From: Streptomyces longhuiensis
Lineage (GTDB): Bacteria > Actinomycetota > Actinomycetes > Streptomycetales > Streptomycetaceae
Length of the DNA: 64,000 nucleotides
Reading direction: 5' to 3'
Assembly (NCBI RefSeq): GCF_020616555.1
Contig: NZ_CP085173.1
Location: forward strand, 7,394,001 to 7,458,000
Part shown: positions 26,739-35,925 of the stretch, piece by piece
Layout: every line of letters begins with the position of its first letter
How positions within the stretch are numbered: position 1 is the stretch's first letter
Notes under the pieces: model-generated
What the model saw: only the letters and a program-made list of their open reading frames with translations
Told to the model about the DNA's origin: nothing
Databases searched by the model: none
Program-made: the position numbers and the translations under genes

Positions 26739-27593
26739 ATGATTCTCATCACCGGTGCCACCGGCACCATCGGCAGTGAAGTGACCCGTCTCCTCGCCGT
26801 GCGCGGCGTTCCGCACCGCGCCCTGACCCGCGATCCGGCCCGCGCCGCCTTCGGACCCGCCACCGAGGTCGTCCGCGGGGACCTCGACGACCCCGGGACC
26901 CTCGACGCGGCGGTGGCCGGCGCCACGGCCGTCTTCATGGTGACCCTGCCCGGCTCGGGCTCCGGGCCCGGCGTCCAGGACAAGGCCCTGCTGGACGCGG
27001 CCGGGGCGGCGGGTGTGCGCCGGGTCGTGAAGCTCTCGGCGATCGGCACGGGCGAGCCGGGCGCCGGAGGCTTCGGCATGTGGCACGTCCCAGGTGAAGA
27101 GGCGCTCCGGGCAAGCGGCTTGGAGTGGACCGTGCTGCGCCCCACGACGTTCGCGTCGAACTTCCTGTGGTCGGCGCCGGAGATCCGCGCGGGGCGGCCC
27201 GTCCCCAACCAGTTCGGGGACGGCGCCCAAGGCGTGATCGACCCGCGCGACATCGCCGAAGCGGCCGTGGAGGCCCTCCTCGCCGACGGGCACAACGGCC
27301 GCGTCCACACCCTCACCGGGCCCGAACTCCTCACCGTGCCCGACCAGGCGGCCGCCGTCGCCGCGGCGGCCGGCCGGCCCGTCGAGACCGTCGAACTGCC
27401 CCTGGAGTCCGCTCGCGAGTACGTGCTCGCCGCGGGAATCGCCGAGGAGTCCGTGGACAGCGTCCTCGAAGGCTTCGCGTACGTCCGCGCCGGCCGCAAC
27501 GCGATCGTCACGGACGACGTCGAGCGCATCCTCGGACGCCCGCCCCGCACCTTCGCCATGTGGGCCGAGGAGCACAAGGAGGCGTTCGTGTAG
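26739..27593 (+). CDS. NmrA-like NAD(P)-binding reductase
   Basis: A 284-aa atypical short-chain dehydrogenase/NmrA-family protein. It begins with the Rossmann motif ILITGATGTIGSEV and has RGDLDDPGTL, VVKLSAIGTGEPG and WTVLRPTTFASNF, a pattern shared with NAD(P)H:quinone oxidoreductase and NmrA-like sensors. No Tyr-x3-Lys catalytic motif is seen. It is divergent from the AraC gene, an arrangement common for electrophile- or redox-responsive reductases. Substrate unknown. Confidence 0.82.
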   Translation: MILITGATGTIGSEVTRLLAVRGVPHRALTRDPARAAFGPATEVVRGDLDDPGTLDAAVAGATAVFMVTLPGSGSGPGVQDKALLDAAGAAGVRRVVKLSAIGTGEPGAGGFGMWHVPGEEALRASGLEWTVLRPTTFASNFLWSAPEIRAGRPVPNQFGDGAQGVIDPRDIAEAAVEALLADGHNGRVHTLTGPELLTVPDQAAAVAAAAGRPVETVELPLESAREYVLAAGIAEESVDSVLEGFAYVRAGRNAIVTDDVERILGRPPRTFAMWAEEHKEAFV

Positions 27594-27665
27594 GGCTGTT
27601 GGGCGGAAGGTCCTGCCCGCCGTCGCTCGCCGCGCCGACCCGGGAAGCGCGTGGTCCTTCCGGAA

Positions 27666-28088
27666 TCAGAGACCGAAGGCGCGTGGATCCGACGCGAGTG
27701 CCCGGAAGTACTCGCGCGGATCCGCCACGAGCCTGCGCTCCTTGAGGTCCATCAGACCTCCCACCCCGGTCACCTCGGCCGCGAGCGTGCCGTCGGTCTT
27801 GCGCACCGACTGCTCGATCCGGAACGTCTTGCCCTCCGTCCACACGAACGCACAGCTCACGTCCACCTCGTCGCCCGCGCGCAGCTCGCGGCGGTAGCGG
27901 ATGGTCGTCTCCAGGGTGACCGGGCCGACCCCCTTCGCCAGCAGGTCGGCCTGCCGGATCCCGCCGTGCTGGAGCAGCGCCCATCGCGCATGCTCCGCGT
28001 ACTGCAGATACACGCTCTGATTGAGGTGCCCCTGCGAGTCGGTCTCGTACCCGCGCACTTGAACGTGCACGGTGAACGGCTCGGCCAC
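27666..28088 (-). CDS. acyl-CoA thioesterase, 4HBT hotdog fold
   Basis: A 140-aa hotdog-fold thioesterase. The N-terminal signature YETDSQGHLNQSVYLQYAEHARW carries the Asp, His and Asn positions of the 4-hydroxybenzoyl-CoA thioesterase/YbgC subgroup, and a long central helix follows. GTG 28088 is chosen because AAGGGG lies 6 nt upstream and it begins just before the first strand. It is not obviously in an operon with its neighbours. Confidence 0.85.
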   Translation of the reverse strand: MAEPFTVHVQVRGYETDSQGHLNQSVYLQYAEHARWALLQHGGIRQADLLAKGVGPVTLETTIRYRRELRAGDEVDVSCAFVWTEGKTFRIEQSVRKTDGTLAAEVTGVGGLMDLKERRLVADPREYFRALASDPRAFGL

Positions 28089-28149
28089 GATGTCCCCTTC
28101 GTCGGCTACTGGGTCTGCTGCTTCGGTCGCTACGGCTGGTGCTCGTTCG

Positions 28150-28788
28150 TCATGATCTTCTCGGTGACGCCAGCAAGTACCGGCCCCCGGTGCGGGGTTC
28201 CGCGTGCTCGCTGACCTGCCACCCCGCCCGCTCCAACGCGGCGGCGCAGCCCGCGATTCCCTCCGGCCCACGCCCCCTCACGGCCACGGCCTCCGGCTGT
28301 GGTGTGCCGCCGACCCTGTAGCCGTCCCCGTTGGTGCCCTCTGCCGGTGGGCAGCCCGCCGCCTCCAGGGCGAGGGCGGCGGCCTGCACGAGATGCGCGC
28401 GCTCCCAGGCGCACGGCCGGTCGGTGGCGCCGTCCGGATTGGTCATGCGGCGCATCTCCACGAGCCCTTGCCAGGCGCTGCGCACCTCGCGCGCCCGCGC
28501 CGGACCGCGGGGACCCGGTGTCTCTCCGCCCACCCGTGCCGCGAACGGGCCGCCGCCCGAAGCGTCCGGCGGCGGGGGCTGCTCGGCGCGCTCCGGTTCG
28601 TCCCCCGCCTCCCGTATCCGGTGTCCGGCCGGCGTCAGGAAGTGGTCGTGCGGCGGGCGCGGGTGCCGGAACGCGAGCTTCATCAGGACGAGGCGGGCGA
28701 GCTGGGCGTCACCGCCCTTCAGCCGCCCGGTGACCGGGTCGGCCTCCTCGACGATGCGCCGCTGCGCGGCGGACAGCGGCCTGGTCAT
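28150..28788 (-). CDS. hypothetical protein
   Basis: A 212-aa protein without a recognised family. It begins with MTRPLSAAQRRIVEEADPVTGRLKGGDAQLARLVLMKLAF, which looks like a small helical domain, then has a Pro/Gly-rich linker and a C-terminal alpha/beta segment (EGIAGCAAALERAGWQVSEH) resembling a small ferredoxin-like fold. Two copies of a 19-bp repeat lie upstream in its leader. Coding is supported by length and GC pattern. Confidence 0.55.
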   Translation of the reverse strand: MTRPLSAAQRRIVEEADPVTGRLKGGDAQLARLVLMKLAFRHPRPPHDHFLTPAGHRIREAGDEPERAEQPPPPDASGGGPFAARVGGETPGPRGPARAREVRSAWQGLVEMRRMTNPDGATDRPCAWERAHLVQAAALALEAAGCPPAEGTNGDGYRVGGTPQPEAVAVRGRGPEGIAGCAAALERAGWQVSEHAEPRTGGRYLLASPRRS

Positions 28789-28844
28789 GGAGCCACCCCC
28801 TGATTCCGTCCCTCGGCCGTACGTGCTCCGTACGTTCCGATGGT

Positions 28845-28886
28845 GCAGCAAGGGTCTGACAACTGGCGCAGCAAGGGTCTGACAAC
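28845..28886. repeat. 19-bp direct repeat in the leader of the hypothetical gene
   Basis: GCAGCAAGGGTCTGACAAC occurs at 28845-28863 and 28868-28886, 23 bp apart. On the minus strand each copy contains TTGTCAGAC, the same box found in front of the SNF2 helicase gene at 29605. The copy nearest the gene has CACCAT 8 bp further on, a weak -10. Confidence 0.7.
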
Positions 28887-28904
28887 GGCCGGTCCGCCGG
28901 CGTA

Positions 28905-29498
28905 TCAGGGACGCAGGTTCCACCCGGCGACGACCGGGCGGCCGTGCTCCGTGCTCAGCCTGCTGACCGTGCCCGTCGCCAGCAGGAAGTGCGCGCCGTC
29001 CGCCGGGGTCAGGCCGAGCCTGCGCGCCGTGAGGACCCGCAGGAAGTGGCCGTGGCCGACGAGGACGACGCTGCCCTCGTTCTCCGAGAGCGCGGCGTCC
29101 ACCTTGGCGAGCATCCGGTCGGCCCGCGCCCCGACCTCTTCGGGGCTCTCGCCGGGGTGCTCCGGAGGTCCCGGCGCGACCCCGTCCGTGAAGAGGAACC
29201 AGCCGGGCCGGGTGCGCTGGATCTCGAGCGTGGTGACGCCCTCGTACGCGCCGTAGTCCCACTCGCAGAGGTCGGCGTCGACCCGCACGTTCCCGAGACC
29301 GGCGAGTTTCGCGGTCTCGTGCGCACGCACCATCGGGCTCGAGAAGACGGCACCCACGTGGTAGCTGTGGACGAGCGGGGCGAGCTTGCGGGCCTGCTCG
29401 CGGCCGTTCTCCGTCAGCGGGATGTCGGTCCAGCTCGTGTGCTGCCCGGACAGGGCCCACTCGGTCTCGCCGTGCCGGACCAGCAGCAGGTCACCCAT
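28905..29498 (-). CDS. histidine phosphatase (phosphoglycerate mutase-like)
   Basis: A 197-aa histidine phosphatase. The N-terminal LLVRHGETEWALSGQHTSW carries the catalytic RHG, and VLVGHGHFLRVL carries the second catalytic His; FSSPMVRAHETA is the third conserved block. Length fits the cofactor-dependent PGM-like or broad-specificity phosphatases. Start ATG 29498 places RHG at residue 8. It is divergent from the SNF2 helicase operon. Physiological substrate unknown. Confidence 0.88.
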   Translation of the reverse strand: MGDLLLVRHGETEWALSGQHTSWTDIPLTENGREQARKLAPLVHSYHVGAVFSSPMVRAHETAKLAGLGNVRVDADLCEWDYGAYEGVTTLEIQRTRPGWFLFTDGVAPGPPEHPGESPEEVGARADRMLAKVDAALSENEGSVVLVGHGHFLRVLTARRLGLTPADGAHFLLATGTVSRLSTEHGRPVVAGWNLRP

Positions 29499-29604
29499 GC
29501 GACTGTCCTGTTCTCTCCGAGGCTGCCGTCGGTCGGGCCCGGCGATCTTGCCCGGCCCGTCGTTCGAACCGTACACGCGGTGCGGGAGGGACGCCCGGCC
29601 TTGA

Positions 29605-29627
29605 TTGTCAGACCCCGCCCGTAAGGT
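29605..29627 (+). promoter_or_regulatory. RecA-NDp/PafBC-type DNA-damage promoter
   Basis: TTGTCAGAC (29605-29613), 8 bp, then TAAGGT (29622-29627) fits the mycobacterial LexA-independent pattern tTGTCRgtg-N8-TAnnnT at the core positions. It lies 95 bp upstream of the SNF2 helicase start. The identification rests on motif match only. Confidence 0.65.
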
Positions 29628-29721
29628 CGTAGACGTCGCCGGTCCCACCGGACGAGGGCGACGCGCGCCGCACCGACCAGGGCGGACGCATGCCGTGCGG
29701 ATCAGGGAAAGGAGCCCGGCC

Positions 29722-32583
29722 ATGACGGAGCAGACCGACCACAGGGGCGTCACCGTCTCCGCGGCCGCCGTGTTCCTCCCCGCGCCCCTGCCGCGCGACA
29801 GCACGGTCGCGTTCTGGCACCCGGACGGCACGGACCTGCCCGGCGCCACCCCGCTCACCGTCGTCCGGCCGCACGGCGCGGGCGCCCGCACCAGGACCGT
29901 GCCCGCCGTCCGGCTGCCCGTCACCGACGCCCTGCCCCTGCTCGTGCGGGCCCGGCACACGCCCGGCGCCCATCCCGCCGCGGCCTGCTGGGGCGCCGCC
30001 GCCCTGCACGCCCTGCACCTCGTGGGCCGCGGCCGCCTCCTGCCCGGCCTCACCGCCTCCGATCACGACGCGTGGCGCGCGGGTCCGCTCGACGCGGACG
30101 ACATCGCACAGCTGCGCGCCATCGCCGCCGCCATGCCGTACGAGGCCCATGCCGCGCCCGTGGAGGGATCCAAGCCGCTGCGGCTGCCCGAGCCCGAAGC
30201 TCTCGTGCGCGCGTTCCTCGACGCGGTCGCCGACTCCCTGCCGCGCAGCCCCGCCGCCCCCTTCGCGGCCGGGGCGCCCTTCGCCTCCTTCGCGCCGCAG
30301 CACCTGCCCCGCGCGCGTGCGTGGGCGGTCGAGGCGGCTGCCGGCATGGACGCGGGCGTGCGGGTCTCCCTGCGCCTCGACCTGTCGAACTTCACGCTCT
30401 TCGACACGGACGACGCCCCCGACCCCGCCGACACCTCCGCCGGTGAGGACGGTCCGCCGAGCGCCGGTGCCGAGGAGCGGCGGCGGGCCGGGGCCGCGCT
30501 CGTCCAGGTGCACAGCCTCGCCGACCCCACCCAGGTCGTCGACGCGGCCCGCCTCTGGGCCGGCGACGGCGAGGCGCACTTCGGGTCGCGTGCCAGGATC
30601 GACGCCGTCCTCGCCCTGCGCCGGGCCGCCCGCGTCTGGCCCCCGCTCGGCCGCGTCCTGGAGCGCGACGTGCCCGACGTCCTCGCGCTCTCCGAGGGCG
30701 AGCTCCTCGACCTCCTCGGCCCGGCCGCGGCCCGCCTCGCCGACGCGGGCGTCGAGGTCCACTGGCCCAGGGACCTGGCCCGCGCCCTCACCGCCACCGC
30801 CGTCGTGCGCGCCGCCGCGCCCGGCTCCGCCACCGACGGCACCCCGTTCTTCGACGGGGAGGAACTCCTCAAGTTCAACTGGCAGTTGGCGCTCGACGGC
30901 GACCCGCTCACCGAGCGGGAGATGGACGAACTCGCCGAGGCCCACCGGCCCGTGGTCCGGCTGCGCGACCAGTGGGTCGTCGTCGACCCCGACCTCGTAC
31001 GCAAGGCCCGCAAGCGCGAACTGGGGCTGCTCCAGCCCGTCGACGCCCTCGCCGTGGCCCTCACCGGCGAGGCCGAGATCGACGGCGAGCGCGTCGAGGC
31101 CGTCCCCACCGGAGTCCTCGCCCACCTGCGCGACCGCCTCGTCGAAGGCCCCTCCGCCGCCACCCAGCCCCCGGGCCTGCACGCCACGCTCCGCGACTAC
31201 CAGCTGCGCGGCCTCGCCTGGCTCGACCTCATGACCTCGCTCGGCCTCGGCGGCTGCCTCGCCGACGACATGGGCCTCGGCAAGACGGTCACCCTCATCG
31301 CGCTCCACCTGCGCAGGAACAGGGAGGCGCCCACCCTCGTCGTCTGCCCGGCGTCCCTCCTCGGGAACTGGCAGCGGGAGATCACCCGCTTCGCCCCCGG
31401 CGTCCCCGTCCGCCGCTTCCACGGCACCGACCGCACCCTCGACGGCCTCGACGGCGGCTTCGTCCTCACCACGTACGGCACCCTGCGCACCCGCGCCGCC
31501 GAACTCGCCGGGCGCACCTGGGGCATGGTCGTCGCCGACGAGGCGCAGCACATCAAGAACCCCTTCTCCGCCACCGCCAAGGCGCTGCGCACGATCCCGT
31601 CCCCTGCCCGCGTCGCCCTCACCGGCACGCCCGTGGAGAACAATCTCTCCGAGCTGTGGGCCCTGCTCGACTGGACGACGCCCGGGCTGCTCGGCCCGCT
31701 CAAGTCCTTCCGCGCACGGCACGCGCGCGCCGTGGAGACCGGTGAGGACGCCGAGGCCGTCGAGCGCCTGGCCCGCCTCGTGCGGCCGTTCCTGCTCCGC
31801 CGCAAGAAGTCCGACCCCGGCATCGTCCCCGAGCTGCCGCCCAAGACCGAGTCGGACCACCCGGCCCCCCTCACCCGCGAACAGGCCTCGCTCTACGAGG
31901 CGGTCGTCCGCGAGGCGATGGCCGAGATCGAGGCCGCCGAAGGCATCGCACGCCGCGGCCTGATCATGAAACTCCTGACGTCGCTCAAGCAGATCTGCAA
32001 CCACCCGGCGCAGTTCCTCAAGGAGGCGGACGGCTCGCGCGCCCGCCTCACCGGCCGCTCGGGCAAGCTCGCCCTGCTCGACGAACTCCTCGACACGATC
32101 ATCGCGGAGGACGGCTCCGTCCTCGTCTTCACGCAGTACGTGTCGATGGCCCGACTCCTCGCGACCCACCTGGCGGCCCGCGCGATCCCCTCCCAACTCC
32201 TGCACGGTGGAACGCCCGTGGCCGAGCGCGAGCGCATGGTCGACCGCTTCCAGTCCGGCGAGGTCCCCGTCTTCCTGCTCTCCCTGAAGGCAGCCGGCAC
32301 CGGCCTCAACCTCACCCGCGCGGGCCACGTCGTCCACTTCGACCGCTGGTGGAACCCGGCCGTCGAGGAGCAGGCCACCGACCGCGCCTACCGCATCGGC
32401 CAGACCCAGCCCGTCCAGGTCCACCGCCTCATCACCGAGGGCACCGTCGAGGACCGCATCGCCGAGATGCTCGCCGCCAAGAAGGCCCTCGCGGACGCCG
32501 TGCTCGGCTCCGGCGAAGCCGCCCTGACCGAGCTGACCGACCGGGAGCTCGCCGACCTCGTCTCCCTGAGGAGGACGGCATGA
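29722..32583 (+). CDS. SNF2-family DEAD/DEAH-box helicase
   Basis: A 953-aa Swi2/Snf2 ATPase. The N-terminal half (about residues 1-450) is the SNF2-helicase-associated region. Walker A is DDMGLGKTVTLIALHL near residue 514, motif II is VADEAQHIKN near 605, motif III is ALTGTPVENNLSELWALLDW, and motifs V-VI are GTGLNLTRAGHVVHFDRWWNP and RAYRIGQ near 880. AAAGGAG precedes the ATG. It overlaps the SWIM gene by ATGA. The upstream PafBC-like promoter suggests a role in DNA damage or chromosome remodelling. Confidence 0.93.
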   Translation: MTEQTDHRGVTVSAAAVFLPAPLPRDSTVAFWHPDGTDLPGATPLTVVRPHGAGARTRTVPAVRLPVTDALPLLVRARHTPGAHPAAACWGAAALHALHLVGRGRLLPGLTASDHDAWRAGPLDADDIAQLRAIAAAMPYEAHAAPVEGSKPLRLPEPEALVRAFLDAVADSLPRSPAAPFAAGAPFASFAPQHLPRARAWAVEAAAGMDAGVRVSLRLDLSNFTLFDTDDAPDPADTSAGEDGPPSAGAEERRRAGAALVQVHSLADPTQVVDAARLWAGDGEAHFGSRARIDAVLALRRAARVWPPLGRVLERDVPDVLALSEGELLDLLGPAAARLADAGVEVHWPRDLARALTATAVVRAAAPGSATDGTPFFDGEELLKFNWQLALDGDPLTEREMDELAEAHRPVVRLRDQWVVVDPDLVRKARKRELGLLQPVDALAVALTGEAEIDGERVEAVPTGVLAHLRDRLVEGPSAATQPPGLHATLRDYQLRGLAWLDLMTSLGLGGCLADDMGLGKTVTLIALHLRRNREAPTLVVCPASLLGNWQREITRFAPGVPVRRFHGTDRTLDGLDGGFVLTTYGTLRTRAAELAGRTWGMVVADEAQHIKNPFSATAKALRTIPSPARVALTGTPVENNLSELWALLDWTTPGLLGPLKSFRARHARAVETGEDAEAVERLARLVRPFLLRRKKSDPGIVPELPPKTESDHPAPLTREQASLYEAVVREAMAEIEAAEGIARRGLIMKLLTSLKQICNHPAQFLKEADGSRARLTGRSGKLALLDELLDTIIAEDGSVLVFTQYVSMARLLATHLAARAIPSQLLHGGTPVAERERMVDRFQSGEVPVFLLSLKAAGTGLNLTRAGHVVHFDRWWNPAVEEQATDRAYRIGQTQPVQVHRLITEGTVEDRIAEMLAAKKALADAVLGSGEAALTELTDRELADLVSLRRTA

Positions 32584-33857
32584 CCCCCCACACGCCGGGC
32601 CGCGCCGGCGCGCACGCCCAGGCCCGCGCCCGCGTCGACGACCGCCGCCGCACCTTCCCGCCCCTGCCGCCCCGCACCCGCACGGCCGACGACTTCGCGC
32701 TGACGTGGTGGGGGAACGCGTGGGTGGACGCCCTCGTGGACACGGCGCTCGACCCGGCCCGCCTCACCCGCGGACGCGCCTACGCCGACCGAGGACACGT
32801 CGACGCCATCACCGCGACCCCCGGCCGCGTCATGGCCTACGTCCACGGCTCACGCCCCCGGCCGTACCGCACCGAGATCCGTCTGCGCACCCTCCACGAC
32901 GACGACTGGGAGCGCGTCCTCGACACGGCGGCCGCCCGCCCCGACCACATGGCCGCGCTCCTCGACAAGGACGTGCCGCACGCGCTGGCCGCCGTCGCCG
33001 ACCTCCTGCCCGCCGCCGGCGACCTGATCCCCGACTGCTCCTGCCCGGACGACGGTCACCCCTGCAAGCACGCGGCCGCGCTCTGCTACCAGACGGCACG
33101 ACTGCTCGACGAGGACCCGTTCGTCCTGTTCCTGCTGCGCGGCCGCGGCGAACAGGAGCTCCTCGCCGACCTGACCCGGCGCAACGCGGCGCATGCCGCG
33201 GGCGAGCGCTCCGCCACGGCCCCCGCGCTGCCCTCGGTCGAGGCCCGCGAAGCCCTCGTCCCCCGCACCCTGCCGCTCCTGCCCCCGCCGTTCCCGGCCC
33301 CGGCGCACCCGGGCCGCCCGCCCGTCTACCCGCACGCGTCCGGCGCCCCCGACCCGCTCGCCCTCGACCTCCTCGCCACGGAGGCCGCGGCCCGCGCCCA
33401 CACGTTCCTCACCCGGGGTATCGACCCCATCGCCGGACTCACCCCTTGGCAGGACGCGGTCCGGCTCGCCGCCGCCCACCCCGGCTCCGGCCTCGCGGCG
33501 TCCACGCGCGCGCTGTACAAGTCCCTCGCCCAGGGCACCGGACGCACGGCCACCGATCTGGCCCGCGCCGTCGCCGCCTGGCGCCAGGGCGGACTCGCGG
33601 GCCTGGACGTCCTCGAAGGGGAGTGGGACCCGCCGGCCGGTCCCTTCGACCGCGCCCGCCCGGCCCTCATCGCCGCGGACTTCCCCCACTTCCGCCCCCA
33701 CCGCAACAGGCTCTCGACCGACAACCTCCAGCTACGCCTCGGCCGCGAAGGCCTCTGGTACGGCTACGAGTCGGACCCCGGCCGTGAGGACTGGTGGCCG
33801 AGAGGCACCCCCGACACGGACCCGGTCGGCGCCCTCACGGCACTGCTCGGCCGCTGA
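32580..33857 (+). CDS. SWIM zinc-finger protein
   Basis: A 425-aa protein with a SWIM zinc-binding motif CSCPDDGHPCKH (CxCx6CxH) near residue 145. The preceding N-terminal domain starts with FALTWWGNAWVDALV, typical of bacterial SWIM proteins encoded beside SNF2 helicases. The C-terminal 230 residues have no recognised domain. The start overlaps the helicase stop, so the products are made together and probably act as a complex. Confidence 0.88.
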   Translation: MTPHTPGRAGAHAQARARVDDRRRTFPPLPPRTRTADDFALTWWGNAWVDALVDTALDPARLTRGRAYADRGHVDAITATPGRVMAYVHGSRPRPYRTEIRLRTLHDDDWERVLDTAAARPDHMAALLDKDVPHALAAVADLLPAAGDLIPDCSCPDDGHPCKHAAALCYQTARLLDEDPFVLFLLRGRGEQELLADLTRRNAAHAAGERSATAPALPSVEAREALVPRTLPLLPPPFPAPAHPGRPPVYPHASGAPDPLALDLLATEAAARAHTFLTRGIDPIAGLTPWQDAVRLAAAHPGSGLAASTRALYKSLAQGTGRTATDLARAVAAWRQGGLAGLDVLEGEWDPPAGPFDRARPALIAADFPHFRPHRNRLSTDNLQLRLGREGLWYGYESDPGREDWWPRGTPDTDPVGALTALLGR

Positions 33858-33890
33858 CGGGCCGGGCCTGCGACGGCCGAGCACGTCGAC

Positions 33891-34424
33891 TCACAACGCC
33901 TCGGCCCACCGCGTCAGCGTCGTGAAGTCCCTCTCGCGCAGCCCATGGCGCGGGTGGATACGCAGAAGCAGCGCCGGGGCGTCGTGGTGCGCCGTCACAT
34001 GGCGGGAGTCCAGGTCCGTGATCATGTCGTCGACCCAGGCGAAGGGCCGGCCGGCCGCCCAGTCGAGCAGCGGGCGCGTCTTCCAGTAGAGGCCGTCGGG
34101 ATCCCGGGCGAACAGCTCGGGCCACTCGATCACGGGCAGCGCGGCGGGCAGTCCGATCGCCGGACCGATCATCTCGTTCGCCTCGTGCATCCACGTGGTC
34201 GCCCAGGCCAGTTCGAACGGCAGCCCCACCAGGCGCCGACCGTGGGACGGATGGAGCACGACCCGTAGCCCACGGCGGTGGCGGCGCGAGCCGGGGGTCT
34301 GGCGCGCGAGCCAGTTCGCCGGATGGAAGCGGTGAGCGGCGTATCCGCGCAGGCGGGGGAGACGGGCGGCGTACGGGTTCAGGGGCCCGTCGACGTCGAG
34401 GAGGAGCAGTGGCCTGTCTGTCAT
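33891..34424 (-). CDS. HAD-like hydrolase domain protein
   Basis: A 177-aa protein that begins with LLLLDVDGPLNPYAARLP, a HAD-type DxDG nucleophile motif at the N-terminus, and has FAWVDDMITDLD near residue 130, which would supply the acidic motif IV. The middle contains AWATTWMHEANEMIGPAIGLP. These resemble the HAD-domain proteins of unknown substrate common in actinomycetes. Convergent with the SWIM gene. Confidence 0.7.
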   Translation of the reverse strand: MTDRPLLLLDVDGPLNPYAARLPRLRGYAAHRFHPANWLARQTPGSRRHRRGLRVVLHPSHGRRLVGLPFELAWATTWMHEANEMIGPAIGLPAALPVIEWPELFARDPDGLYWKTRPLLDWAAGRPFAWVDDMITDLDSRHVTAHHDAPALLLRIHPRHGLRERDFTTLTRWAEAL

Positions 34425-34480
34425 GCAGAGGTGTTGCCCACCGAGGACGGTGATCGCTCATCGCGGCGGCGGACACACGG

Positions 34481-34939
34481 TCAGCGCACGCTCGGGGCCG
34501 CCGACTCGATGAACCTCGTCAGGGCGTCCTTGCACCGTCGCGACCGCCGGTCCCGGTCCTCCTCGTCCACCGACTCGTGCAGACAGTTCGCCAACTCGAA
34601 GGCAGCCTCGGCCAGTTGACGCGTATCCGCCTGGTCGCACACCAACTGGAGCCGCGCCAGGGCCTGTCGCGCGCTGATCCGCGCCTCGTACGACGCGAAG
34701 CGGGCCTCTTCCGCCTGCGTGGAACCCGGCACCTCCTGCGCCCGGAACCACCGGTCGTTCTGACTGCGCCGGTAGTCGAACAAGGCCCCGGCGAACGCGC
34801 TGTAGCTGGAGATCCGCTCCTGACGCAGCTGCTCGGCACGGGCGAGCCCGGCGACCCGCTCCGTGGACCGCGCCTGGAAGAAGTGGGTGACGACGGAACC
34901 GAGCAGGGTGCCGAGCACGGCTATCAGCGCCGCATCCAT
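34481..34939 (-). CDS. membrane-anchored hypothetical protein
   Basis: A 152-aa protein with one N-terminal hydrophobic helix (ALIAVLGTLLGSVVTHFF) followed by a long charged helical region rich in Arg, Glu and Ala, which looks like a coiled coil facing the cytoplasm. Its layout resembles small Streptomyces membrane proteins of unknown function. GAGGAG lies about 9 nt before the ATG. It is divergent from the 244-aa gene at 35011. Confidence 0.6.
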   Translation of the reverse strand: MDAALIAVLGTLLGSVVTHFFQARSTERVAGLARAEQLRQERISSYSAFAGALFDYRRSQNDRWFRAQEVPGSTQAEEARFASYEARISARQALARLQLVCDQADTRQLAEAAFELANCLHESVDEEDRDRRSRRCKDALTRFIESAAPSVR

Positions 34940-35010
34940 GGTGAGTTGCTCCTCGTGGGCCGGGGAAAAACCATTCGATTCGGAGTGCGGTGCCTGACTA
35001 CCGTTCTCGC

Positions 35011-35745
35011 GTGGCAACGAAACTCAATCAGATCATCGCAGTCGAGAAAGGCGTCAAGTCCAAGGCACACCAGGACCTGACGGCGGCCCATCACGGGCTT
35101 CAGAAGCCGGCGCTCCTGGCCGGGATCTCGCGCACCTACCAGCCCAAGGACGAGGAGGGCGAGCAGCTGCCGCCCGAGTCGACGCGGGTCCAGGTGAGGG
35201 CCGAGCACGTGCTGCGGGACACCGCGAAGACGCTCACCCGCCTGTTCGATGTGACCGCCACCAAGGACTGGGCGAACTGCGAGGCGCGCGCCGATGTCAC
35301 CGTCGACGGACGGGCCGTCCTGAGCCAGGTGCCGGTCGCCTATCTGCTCTTCCTGGAGAAGCAGCTCGTCGACCTCAACACCTTCGTGCGCAAGCTGCCC
35401 GTGCTCGACGCCTCCGAGGCATGGACGCAGGACCCGTCGACCGACGACTGGAAGACGGAGCCGGTGCGGACGCTGCGCACCAAGAAGGTGCCGCGCAACC
35501 ACGTGAAGGCCGAGGCGACCGAGAAGCACCCGGCGCAGGTCGAGGTGTACTACGAGGACGTGCCCGTCGGGTACTGGACGACCGTGAAGTTCTCCGGCGC
35601 GCTGCCCGCGCGCAGGGTGAACGAGCTTCTCGAGCGGATCGAGAGGCTCCAGCAGGCTGTCAAGTTCGCCCGCGAGGAGGCGAACGCGGCGGAGGTCGCC
35701 GACCAGCGGGCGGGTGACCCCGTGTTCAGCTATCTCTTCGGCTGA
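35011..35745 (+). CDS. conserved 244-aa protein next to Y RNA-like ncRNA
   Basis: A soluble protein of 244 aa with no signal peptide, membrane segment or catalytic motif that I recognise. It starts with KLNQIIAVEKGVKSKAHQDL, followed by GISRTYQPKDEEGEQLP, a WANCEARADVTVDG strand region, and a C-terminal Arg/Glu-rich helix (LLERIERLQQAVKFAREEAN). I recall similar proteins in actinomycetes and actinophages (a DUF7873-type family), but cannot check. GTG 35011 is preferred over 34990 because that is where the conserved part begins. The ncRNA begins about 180 bases after its stop on the same strand, suggesting a ribonucleoprotein pair. Confidence 0.7.
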   Translation: MATKLNQIIAVEKGVKSKAHQDLTAAHHGLQKPALLAGISRTYQPKDEEGEQLPPESTRVQVRAEHVLRDTAKTLTRLFDVTATKDWANCEARADVTVDGRAVLSQVPVAYLLFLEKQLVDLNTFVRKLPVLDASEAWTQDPSTDDWKTEPVRTLRTKKVPRNHVKAEATEKHPAQVEVYYEDVPVGYWTTVKFSGALPARRVNELLERIERLQQAVKFAREEANAAEVADQRAGDPVFSYLFG

Positions 35746-35840
35746 TCCAGGGGCACATTCAAGACTCCCCGGGCGCCGCTCAGCCGGCGGCCGGGGTGCG
35801 CGAGGAGCGCAAAGCTGAAGCTGAAGCTTGTCGTGACGGT

Positions 35841-35867
35841 GCGGTCCGCACAGCACACGCGGACCGC
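35841..35867 (+). terminator. perfect 9-bp hairpin before the Y RNA-like gene
   Basis: GCGGTCCGC pairs with GCGGACCGC across a 9-nt loop. It could end the upstream protein transcript or be a 5' element of the RNA. No U-tract follows. Confidence 0.5.
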
Positions 35868-35925
35868 CATCAATCTCAGACTCTTGCTCCAGACTCAGTA
35901 TTCGCCGCTCATCGCCGAATCGATC

